Shown here in pieces: positions 1 to 8,689 of a DNA stretch of 19,070 bases. This stretch comes from Oehlia diaphana (Eukaryota > Glomeromycota > Glomeromycetes > Glomerales > Glomeraceae). Where the stretch lies: the NCBI GenBank assembly GCA_003833135.1, contig QZLH01000087.1, positions 134,530 through 153,599 on the forward strand, in the 5' to 3' direction. How positions within the stretch are numbered: position 1 is the stretch's first letter; every line of letters starts with the position of its first letter. The position numbers and the translations under genes were made by a program. The notes beneath the pieces are model-generated. The model made no database searches. It was not told where the DNA came from and saw nothing but the letters and a program-made list of their open reading frames with translations.

Positions 1-97
1 TGGCTGGGATTATCCATAAAAGGAATGATCTACATGATTTTTTTGACTCATTATACGCAAACTCTGACCTGACCCTTTTATGTATATTTCGGGGTCC

Positions 98-505
98 TGT
101 TATGATATTAAATAAATGTAAACCATTTTTGTAATATTAATTCGATATTAATATGATACTATTATGATGTAGTTACGATATCAAATAAAATGTCCATGTT
201 AATACGACATCACTATGATGTAGTTTGATATCAAATAGATGTAAAATATTAATTCGATGTTAATATGATATCACTACGATGTGGTTACGATATCAAATAG
301 ATGTAAAATATTTTTGCAATATTAATTTGATGTTAATATGTTATCACTACGATGTAGTTACAATATCAAATAAAATATCAAATATTTTGTAATATTAATA
401 CAATGTTAATACAATATCACTACGACATGGTTACGATATCAAATAAATGTCATATTTTTGTAATATTAATTCAATGCTAATATGACATCACTACAATGTG
501 GCTAC
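98..505. repeat. Degenerate ~72-bp tandem repeat (about 6 copies)
   Basis: The phrase GTTACGATATCAAATA and variants recurs near positions 98, 170, 221, 281, 355 and 427, with a last degraded copy near 497. Spacing is about 70-74 bp except for two shortened units (51 and 60 bp). Between these phrases lie the shared pieces AATATTAATTCGATGTTAATATGATATCACTACGATGTG. Copies differ by point changes and small deletions, so the array is old. No coding frame survives through it. Confidence 0.8.
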
Positions 506-758
506 GTGATAATATTTACATCGCATAATGATCGCAGCGATATCGCAGAGATATTGAACTAATCAATGTCGAATAAATACAGTTACGACTAACTTAATGA
601 TGTCAAATCTATTTTTTATCAAAATATCATAATGATATCATAATGATATAATTGCGATATCTAATCAATATCGATTGTAAACTCCAAGTTTCAGCAAAGT
701 TAGATAAAAATCAGAAAATTATAATAAAAAATTACCAATTATGAATTACGATGCCGCA
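500..758. other. AT-rich spacer with short ATCG/GATATC repeats, no gene
   Basis: This stretch separates two tandem arrays. It contains an exact 11-bp doublet (ATATCATAATG at 624-634 and 635-645) and several ATCGCAGCGAT-like words near 530-552. These resemble fragments of the neighbouring ~72-bp repeat. I see no gene. Confidence 0.5.
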
Positions 759-1158
759 ATTCACTTTTTTATATAGATTCTATATAATAAAAGTGAGTTG
801 CAAGATTGCGATTCACTTTTTTATATTAATTCTATATAAAAAGAGTGAATTGCAAGATTGCAATTCACTTTTTTATATTGATTCTATATAAAAAAAGTGA
901 ATTGCAAGATTGCGATTCACTTTTTTATATTGATTCTATATAAAAAAAGTGAGTTGCAAGATTGCGATTCACTTTTTTATATTGATTTTATATAAAAAAA
1001 GTGAATTGCAAGATTGCGATTCACTTTTTTATATTGATTTTATATAATAAAAGTGAGTTGCGATATTGCGATTCACTTTTTTATATTAATTCTATATAAA
1101 AAAAGTGAATTGCAGTATTGGGATTCACTTTTTTATATGATTTTAATATAAAAATGTT
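759..1158. repeat. 52-bp palindromic satellite, 8 units in exact register
   Basis: The word ATTCACTTTTTTATAT starts at 759, 811, 863, 915, 967, 1019, 1071 and 1123, a strict 52-bp period. Each unit is itself a dyad: the left arm ATTCACTTTTTTATAT is mirrored by ATATAAAAAAAGTGAAT after a short loop. The linker GAATTGCAAGATTGCGATTC between hairpins is a second, weaker dyad. Substitutions between copies (G/A in GTGAATT versus GTGAGTT, ATTGATT versus ATTAATT) leave the length unchanged. The last copy decays after about 1158. Confidence 0.93.
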
Positions 1159-1280
1159 AAATCGCAATATTTCGAGAAAAAATGTTGCAAAAATATTTTT
1201 TTCATAATATTATATTAAAAAAAAAAAGGTTTGTACCATTTTTTTTTCAATACTTTAATAAAAATAGTCCTGAAATTTTT

Positions 1281-1392
1281 CAGGTTTCAGGTCAGGTCAG
1301 GTCAAACAGACAACTTGATATAACCTGACCTGACCTAACCTGAAAAAAAATTTCAGGTCAGGTTTATCAATTAACCTGACCTGACCTGACCC
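1281..1392. repeat. TCAGG / CCTGA clustered inverted repeats
   Basis: Runs of (TCAGG)n at about 1281-1303 and 1353-1363 face runs of (CCTGA)n at about 1323-1342 and 1374-1391, so the segment can fold on itself in several registers. A short related copy, TGACCTGACCC, lies at about 66-76. This may mean that the whole 66-1391 block is bounded by related sequence. No open frame is present. Confidence 0.75.
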
Positions 1393-1974
1393 ATTCGGAA
1401 CTCTAGTCGGGGTTCATTTTATTATTATAACTGTTGGAACAAAGTAAACCAAGCTCCATATTGTCTTCTTGAAATGTTAAAATTGAGTACAAATTAAAGT
1501 TATCCATTTCTAATAAAAGAAAGATTTTTCTTTAAAGAACACGAAGAAATGAAAAAAGAAAAATGGCATTTCTATTTACTAGGGGTAATTTATAAATCAC
1601 GCGTTATATAACCAAGGTGAAATTCACCATAAAAATATTAAATTTACGAAAATTTTAAAATTTTAAGCGTAGTATGAAAATCATGGTGAAAATCACCACA
1701 TGGTGAAATTTACCACCCGGTAAATTTAACTGGCAGTTATTTTCAAATTAATCCTAATAAAAATGGTTGTAAAACTTTTTTATTTCAATTTAATGAAAAA
1801 AAAACCATTTTGCAATAATTTTTAATCATTTTAATAAAAAATATTGCGAAATATTTTTTAACAATTAACTTAACAATTCACAACATTTTCAACTATATAC
1901 ATAACAGGGCATTTTTTCATCTATTTTATGAAAAAAGACTTTTTGGATCTGGATCTGATCCAGACCTATTCAAA
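1393..1974. other. AT-rich intergenic DNA with short GGTGAA palindromes
   Basis: No gene is visible. Three short dyads share a TGGTGAAA..ACCA design: GGTGAAATTCACC at about 1617-1629, TGGTGAAAATCACCA at about 1684-1698 and TGGTGAAATTTACCA at about 1701-1715. A looser inverted pair (AAAATGGTTGTAAAA against AAAACCATTTTGCAA) spans about 1760-1817. These look like remnants of small inverted-repeat elements. Confidence 0.5.
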
Positions 1975-2131
1975 TTTAATCTGATCTAATCTGATTTGTA
2001 TGAATTGTTGATTTAATTCAATTTGATCTGAATCAGATCAAATTTTTTTGATTCAGATCAGATCACAGATCATAAAATTTATGATTTAATCTGATCTGTC
2101 TCAGATCAGATCTGCAAATACAAATCAGATC
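1975..2131. repeat. GATCTGAT foldback element (possible MITE)
   Basis: The left end AATCTGATCTAATCTGATTTGTA (about 1979-2001) is matched in inverse orientation by TACAAATCAGATCAGATT at the right end (about 2118-2135). The centre contains a second dyad, GATCTGAATCAGATC followed by GATTCAGATCAGATC around an A/T loop, and CATAAAATTTATG. GATC occurs about ten times in 200 bp. The structure fits a small non-coding foldback transposable element, but no target-site duplication is clear. Confidence 0.55.
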
Positions 2132-2152
2132 AGATTTTTTTTGGAACATTAA

Positions 2153-2278
2153 TGTCATATAATAATTTATAATTGTTATATTGCTCAGAAAGATTCTAAT
2201 GATAGTTTACCAAAAGATATTAATAATGATTTATATATTTGTAAAAATTCAGAAATATATAACAAATTAAAAAAATGA
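2153..2278 (+). pseudogene. Possible orphan exon or gene remnant (42 codons)
   Basis: An open frame of 42 codons lies between stop codons and has no ATG of its own. Its composition looks more protein-like than the surrounding AT-rich DNA (charged D, K and N residues and a CYIAQKDSNDS stretch), and it ends at TGA 2276-2278. No splice partner can be identified and I do not recognise the family. It could be a decayed exon or chance. Weak call. Confidence 0.15.
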
Positions 2279-2503
2279 AAATTGATTAATTCAAGATAGT
2301 TTTATAGGTTACTTAATATATATGTTTCAGACTTTATTTATTTTTGATACAAATAGATTAAAATATTATAAATGTGATTGTCTTTTTATTTCTGTTTAAT
2401 TTAATAATGGTCTATAAAAGTATTAATGATTCAATGTCTATTGCAAATAAAAAAAAAGGGACAAAAATTAATTTACTAAACTCAAACATTATATTAAAAT
2501 TTC

Positions 2504-4850
2504 TTAATGATTCATATTTGGCCATTCAAAATTTGTACTTGTAGTACTACTCATAAACCCATTACCATTAACAGCAGAAAATAAATGAATATTATTGTTC
2601 GATTGATTTTGTTGATTTTGATTATTATTACTATTAATTAAATTGTTTTGTTGATGAGATAATAGTCCATTTGATTGATTTGGTTGCCCATTCGAAAATG
2701 GACTAATTTGTTGTGTCCCAAAACTTGAAGGTACTATTTGTTGTAATTGTCCAATTCCATGATCTGACGAAATATTCATAGAAGTATATGACATATTTGT
2801 GTTTTCAATCAATGGAAATGATGATATTGAAGTTACATTTCCAAAATTTGGTAAAGAATTTTGACGATTTGACATCATTTCAGGTGAAACAATTGAATTT
2901 TGCTGCATACTAGCACCAAACTGGAAATTATTATTATTCAAAAAAAAATCAGTTTCAATCGAAAAAAATGTATTTAAATGATTTTACTTACTAGATTATT
3001 ATCAGCATTGCTGGTTCTAAATGGAATATTAGATGTATTAGAAATAAGACTTCCGTCATATGCTCTAGCCTCATTAGAATTCATTCTACCACTAAACCCA
3101 CTATTCAAACCATTAAATTCATTAGACGACATTGTTGAACTACTCGTGCTAAAATTTAATCCAAATAAATCAGTTCCAGATGGTGTAGAAGTTCTCGCAT
3201 TTTCAAAAGTACTATTAGATAAGATTGATTGATTAGAATTAAAACCAACTCCTCTACTCACTAAATTTTGTTGAGTCTGACTAAATTGATTTTGTTGCTC
3301 AGCGGAACTAGCTGATCTTAGTGGTATTCCGTTATTTATTGAATTAGGATTATGGCTTATTAATGATTGTTGAGGTGCACTGAATAATGAAAGGATTGCA
3401 TTTTTATCAAATTTATTTTGTTGCTGTTGAGTTAGTGGTTGTTGAATTTCTTTAAAATTATGAGATACATTATTAATAACTTTTATTTATTGGCTTTTTT
3501 TTAAAAAAAAAAGAAGTTTGACAAACCAGTTTCTGAAGAAAGTGATCCAAACGCGTCCAAAATGGTTTGTGAAGAATTTTGAGTAGTATTTTGAAATGGA
3601 ATTTGTTTCGAAGATGAAGAATTTATAAGTGATTGGCCGGATGATTGTGAAATTGGTAATTTAATTTGCATTCGCTGTTGTTCTATTTGAGGATTAACCG
3701 AAGGATTGGATTTCGGACTACTGGCAATATTGTTATTCAAACTCTCAGCATTACGAGCTTCTAACAGTAATGCAGCAGCTACTTCAACATTACCACCAGT
3801 ACGTCGAAGAGCATCGCGGTTTTTTGCTTCGTCTTGGAATCCCATATTCCATAACTGGGTTAACTTATCATCACTCGAAATATTTGAAACAATTGATGAT
3901 GATGTAGATGGAGCCGATCCACTTGGAAGTCTACATAGAATTTCAGTAGCTGCACTAAGGTCACCGTTAGTAGTATTTAAAACTTCGCGATTTCGGGCGT
4001 GATCAGTGAATCCCATATCTTTGAGTTGACGTAACGCGCTATCATGATTGCCACGTTCATTATTATTATATTTTATAATGGAATCATTTGCTGCACGACG
4101 TGGAGGTGTCGGAGGAGGTACAGATGAACTAAACGTTGATTGCTTAGGCTGATTAATCAATAAAGATTAATAAATATATATATATTGATGGAATAAGCCT
4201 TTATATTGTAAAAAATATATCTCACACCTTATCAGGATGATCACGATAGACTTGCCTTTCGTATTTGTTTCGTATATATCTTTCCATTTCACTATAAAAA
4301 ATATGATTAACAATTAAGCTTTACAAAAATTTTATACACAAAAGCTATAATTTACCTATCGGAAGCATTAACTGGTACAGGATGTAATTCTGAATGAGGG
4401 TTCCATTTGGCATTAGCTTTCAAATTTCCCCACTGTCGCATATTCTATAAGTCGATGCGGACATTAATTAGACAAAAAAAGTCAATTAATTTATATAGAA
4501 ACTTTGATTCGATCAATCACCTCAATTTGTTCCGGTGTCCAAGAATCTAAAGATATTGATTTAACTTTGGAAATATGAGTACCCATTTTGCGATGTAGGC
4601 CACCACAACGTATGCAAAGAAATACACCAAGGTTGTGAGAAGCCCATCGAGGCCCTAAAAATATTTGTTCAGTAAAAAAAAGGTACTTATACAAAACGAA
4701 AAGAAAAAAGGGCGGAATAATGGTTTTTATATACTGACCTTTTGCACCACAGTCAGCGCATGTATCGTTTCCGGGTTGTTTCGTCATTTCGAGCAAGATG
4801 CGCTCATTCTTTTCGTTGACTACTTTTTTAGCTCTATCAGCTCTATCCAT
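2504..4850 (-). CDS. ArfGAP protein with two UBA domains (Ucp3/Gts1/SMAP-like)
   Basis: Predicted GTPase-activating protein for Arf small GTPases, acting in vesicle budding at Golgi and endosomal membranes. Exons on the minus strand: 4850-4739, 4654-4521, 4444-4356, 4291-4228, 4148-3527, 3479-2992 and 2920-2504, giving 641 residues; all seven junctions keep frame. The N-terminus holds the ArfGAP zinc finger (C31-x2-C34-x16-C51-x2-C54), with the arginine finger at R59 and the signatures AKGPRWAS and MGTHISKVKS. Residues about 169-207 and 225-266 form two UBA modules (DMGF and NMGF loops), which in other proteins bind ubiquitin. The last ~270 residues are rich in N, Q and S and look disordered; they include DKNAILSLF, reminiscent of SMAP/Gts1 relatives. 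Start ATG 4850 is the only candidate ahead of the zinc finger. It is divergent from the ZGPAT-like gene, with 180 bp between starts. Family certain; exact orthology uncertain. Confidence 0.92.
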
Positions 4851-5030
4851 GTTGTTTAAGTTCTTAGTAAAAACAGGTTTCCAATTTAGAATTTTTAGAT
4901 GGCAACAAGTGAGTTTGTAAACAATAAGTACTATATTATGTAATAACGTGTCTAAAGCATAAACTAACCAATTAAGGATCTAATCTACGTAATGAAGATA
5001 TCAATTTTCTTTAATCAAAAAAATTTAAAA
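4851..5030. promoter_or_regulatory. Bidirectional promoter region, ArfGAP / ZGPAT pair
   Basis: The two start codons face away from each other across 180 bp, so both promoters and 5' leaders must lie here or overlap the partner gene. It contains AACGTG near 4945 but no CACGTG box, unlike the other two divergent promoters in the window. An in-frame ATG at 4992 could extend the ZGPAT-like protein by 13 residues. Confidence 0.6.
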
Positions 5031-6859
5031 ATGTCTGGATCTTTGACCACAGATTTAGAGAGTTCGATTAAAGAAAACGAAGAGTCTTTAAAAGAAATAG
5101 AAGGACTATTACTTTTTAGTCCACAAGATTCTGAATTAAAGAATCTTTCTAGAGAACTCAAGGATTTGATAAAATTACAACAAGAACAATTATTACAAGT
5201 AAAAAAGAATGAACTACTCGCACATTTTGGCTTATTCGAAGAACAAAATAAAACGGTAAAAGAAAATGAATATTTGAATATATGTTTATTGAGTTAGATA
5301 AAAATGTGTTAACTTTCGTTTTTCTCTTGTTTCCGAAATTCGAACTTGGAGATGGAAAGCACTGATGTAGCAGCACAAGGCAAATCACTGGCAAATACTG
5401 AAGATACAGAAATTATACAACCTGGTGATAAATGTTGCATTCCGTGGACTCATCCGGATTATGAAAAAGTGTTTTTTTTACCAGGATTAATACATAGTAT
5501 TAATACAGAGAAGAAAACTTGTAATGTTTTGATTTTAACTCCAATTACCCCATCAACTCGTATATGCAAAAAATATATTTCTTCTCATTGTAAAACAGTA
5601 CCTTGTGCATATAATTACTCTCATGGAGAAGAGATATCATTTGAACTTGTAGTGCCTTATGAACTTTTGAATATTGATCATGTGGATACATATCAAATTG
5701 GCCGGTATTTTTGGGCGGAGTATAAAGACGAAGTTTGGTATATGGCCAAACTTATAAATATTGAAGAAGGTGGTCAAGGATTCAGAGTAATTTACAAAGG
5801 CTATGAGAATGAACATCCAGATGGTTTCGTAGTTTCTCATGATGAAATCATACCAGTTGTTGGACTTGAAAACGAGGATGAAAGTTCTTTCGGCGAATAT
5901 TCCGATGATGATGAAAGTGCCAGTTTAAGTGAAAGCGATTCTCCTTCGTTGAGATTGGGACTAGATTCTGAAAGTAATGATAGTGATATTTTAAATGTTT
6001 ATAATCACAATGATACCCAGGTTCATTTTGCAGAATGGGAAAAACATACGAAAGGCGTTGCTTCTCGGATTATGGCAAAAATGGGATATAAAATGGTAAT
6101 GATTAAAATAAATTAAATAAAAATGATCATTTTACATTAAATTTTTTTCCGAATCAGGTAAGAAGGTAAATTATTGGCAGATCTAAACGAAAGTTTATCG
6201 GTTATTCTTAGGGCGAAGGTTTAGGAAAAAACAGCGAAGGTATAACAAGTCCGATTGAAGTAAAACTCTTTAGTAAGGGAGTTTCATTAGACTTTATTGA
6301 TAAGGAGGACCTGACCGGGCCACATCGTCGACGCCGACGTCGTCATAAATCGGAAGGATCAAAAACTGTCCATTCAAGAATACATAATTCATCTAAAAGA
6401 ATCAAAAACAGAATTGGATATACTTCTTCTAGTGCTGATAATAATAATTCAGATGTTTTTGATTTTTTGAACGTCTCATTAAATAAAAGCAAACATCGTG
6501 GAAACAGTAATTTTACTGAAGCTTGTAATGTATCAAAAACTTTATTGTCTGCTGGATCATTATCAAATGGTAATAGTGGTGGTGCTAGCGGTAATGAACG
6601 TTTTCAAAAATCGAAATTGGAAAATAGCCAGTTACAACTTTATCATATTCAGAATCAACTAAATCAAAAATACCAAGAACTTCAAAAAGCTAAAGAATCA
6701 TTAAAGAGAAATGAAAAGAAAGATTCCACTATGGCTAAACATTTTAGAGAAAAAATAAATCAAATTGAGGCAACTTATCAGGCATTAAAAAGAAAAGAAC
6801 AAGAAATTCAGCGTGGTCTTGATAGAGCAAAGGGAAATAAAAAAATGATCGTATTTTAG
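5031..6859 (+). CDS. ZGPAT: ZGPAT-like CCCH zinc finger and G-patch protein
   Basis: Predicted nuclear nucleic-acid-binding protein; animal ZGPAT is a transcriptional repressor also linked to spliceosome factors through its G-patch. Exons 5031-5255, 5352-6095 and 6212-6859 give 538 residues. Order of parts: an N-terminal coiled coil (residues 1-70); a degenerate CCCH finger (C147, C155, C160, H166); a Tudor-like segment with WAEYKDEVWYMAKL; an acidic serine/aspartate stretch; the G-patch from about residue 306, spliced at KMGYKM/GEGLGKNSEG; a basic RRRRRRH run; the conserved VFDFLN block; and a C-terminal coiled coil ending KKMIVF, where animal ZGPAT ends KKMTEF. The start at 5031 fits the family N-terminus; ATG 4992 is also in frame. 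The first intron (5256-5351) is the least certain junction. The gene converges on RRP8 with 210 bp between stops. Confidence 0.92.
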
Positions 6860-7069
6860 ATATTATGCGAGTTAATTAATTTAATTATTTTCGGGTAGTT
6901 TTGCAAAAATTTATATTTATAAAATTTGTTGGAATATGAAATATAGTATCATAGTGTGATTGATTATATAATCTTATTAAAAAGTTTTAATTTAGTCACA
7001 TAAAAATCTCGAAATATATTCAATAAATATGTATACATTATTAAGACTAATACTGGCAAAATATTGTAT
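6860..7069. other. Convergent 3' region between ZGPAT and RRP8
   Basis: This 210-bp AT-rich spacer separates two stop codons on opposite strands. It must contain both 3' UTRs and polyadenylation signals, and AATAAATATG near 7022 is a plausible signal on the plus strand. No other feature is seen. Confidence 0.4.
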
Positions 7070-8483
7070 TCAACGTCTCTTATAAACACATGGCTTTAAT
7101 AATTCTGCAGCATGGTGTGATTGCAACTTTTTTGTCTTGTTAGATTTTTTCTTGGCGAAATCAAACATAATAAACATCTTATTTGAATTATCCTTAAAAA
7201 AAGGAAAACGTTAAAAATTTAAAACGAACGTACAATCATAATTATTTATAATATTTATTTTCATACCTTCTTCATTAATTTAAATCCGATCTCTGCGAGA
7301 ACTTCAATAAATTTACTAATATCAGAGAATCGACTTACAACCTCAGCAATTTTCAATTCACCACTATTTACAAAAAAACAAATTTAATATATATAACACA
7401 TGTACATACTCCATAAATTTAAAATACAAAGTTAATAGACTAACCTTGGTTTCAATACACGATATGCTTCTTTGAGAAACTCAACATAATTGGTTCCCAT
7501 AAGCGATAAACAAAATATCACAATATCAAAGAAACTGTCAGGAATCGGTAGCTAAAAATGAAATAATTTATTTATTAAAGAGATAAAATTTCCAATAAAT
7601 CAGGTAAATTATAATTCATACCTTGGCAATATCGCACACGATCACTTTATCGTGTTTAGCAACCAAATCGAATGATAGCACTTTATTTGGTGCTTCCAAT
7701 CCTATCTTACCTTCACCACAACCCAAATCTGCAACAATTATTTCTTCTGACTTCTGCTTCAAATATAACAATATTAAATCAACAGGATTAACTGGCCACG
7801 ATTCAACAACTGACCTAAATCCATCATGATACTATCAATGAAGTTGAATTGTTAATAAGTCCGTTTACAATTTTATAAAACTTATTAAAAAATAATTAAT
7901 TTACATTTAACCTCATCAAATAATTGTGGATTCTCCTGAAACATTCCTAAAGCCTTTGATCCAGTTATTGTGTATAATTGTTCATTTATCCAACGAAATT
8001 TACCCTCAGATAATTTCTTTCTCATTTTTCCTAATTTACCATTTTTTAATTTTTCGGAGTTTAATAATACTTCTTTAGCGCTTTCTTCAGAGTTATCGAA
8101 ACCATCAGCATCTGCGAAAGGACTATGTGTATTCTAAAGAATAATTTAGTTAAATTCTAAGAAAATATTAGGATTTAGGAATCCATTTTAATTACGAAAA
8201 CAACCTTTGATTTCGATTTTTTAGAATTAATCATTTGCTTATTTTGTCCAATTTGATGATGTTCTTTCAATTTTTCATTTTTTGTAGATTGTGCATATTT
8301 TTTCGGCTTATTCTTATCTAACTGGTTTGGCTCTTGATTCTTACTTAATTTTGAAATATTATTCAGTTTACGTTTCTTCTTATCTGTATATGCTACTTGT
8401 TCTTGCGTTCTTTTTTTATTACGTTTATCATTTGTTGTTTTTTGAGGTTTCACTTTTCCTAAATTCCAGCCGGTTTCAAACAT
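7070..8483 (-). CDS. RRP8: Rrp8, large-subunit rRNA m1A methyltransferase
   Basis: SAM-dependent nucleolar enzyme; yeast Rrp8 methylates N1 of a helix-25.1 adenine in 25S rRNA, and the animal orthologue is nucleomethylin. Exons: 8483-8205, 8133-7912, 7831-7622, 7551-7445, 7363-7267 and 7192-7070, giving 345 residues with all junctions in frame. Residues 1-93 are a lysine-rich, nucleolar-type tail starting [10 protein letters not shown], like the short FNVEGW start of yeast Rrp8. Then come [10 protein letters not shown] and [20 protein letters not shown], both family signatures, and SAM motif [13 protein letters not shown] (about residues 200-211). [20 protein letters not shown] and the terminal KPCVYKRR are also hallmarks of Rrp8. 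ATG 8483 is preferred; an upstream extension would need a TTG start at 8510. Divergent from cyclin H (206 bp). Confidence 0.96.
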
Positions 8484-8689
8484 TGAAAAAAAAGTTTCAA
8501 AACCAAACAAAAAAAAAAAGTCTTAAATAATCTGATCGATTATCACGTGATCAATCGACCTCTTACATATCTAAAAAAATTTCTAAATTGGGAAATTTTT
8601 TTTTAAGTAATAGAATTAATTCCTAAAATAGGAAATTTTTTTAGGAAAAATACATGATTATATCGGGAAACACTTTTTTTTTAAAAAAA
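8484..8689. promoter_or_regulatory. Bidirectional promoter RRP8 / CCNH with CACGTG dyad
   Basis: This 206-bp divergent promoter holds a TCACGTGA palindrome at 8543-8550. It sits at the centre of a longer near-dyad, TCGATTATCACGTGATCAATCGA (about 8536-8558) with a one-base imperfection. TCACGTGA is the classical site of Cbf1/USF/TFE-type bHLH factors. Two further A/T dyads lie nearer to cyclin H: AAATTTCTAAATTGGGAAATTT (about 8577-8598) and ATTCCTAAAATAGGAAAT (8619-8636). Confidence 0.65.

Noticed and set aside
759..1158. Regular short repeats that could suggest a CRISPR array
   Set aside because: The whole 52-bp unit is repeated with no unique spacers, and the surrounding genes are spliced eukaryotic genes.
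2978..3232. Plus-strand open frame of 84 codons
   Set aside because: It is the complement of exon 6 of the ArfGAP gene, whose minus-strand frame joins the other exons with correct splice phases.
3706..4002. Plus-strand open frame of 98 codons
   Set aside because: It lies opposite the two UBA domains and has no recognisable domain of its own.
5158..5394. Minus-strand open frame of 78 codons over the ZGPAT first exon
   Set aside because: It is antisense to a conserved coiled-coil exon and has no domain support.
8484..8510. N-terminal extension of Rrp8
   Set aside because: It needs a TTG start and would read through a poly-T tract; ATG 8483 gives the family-like MFETGWNLG beginning.
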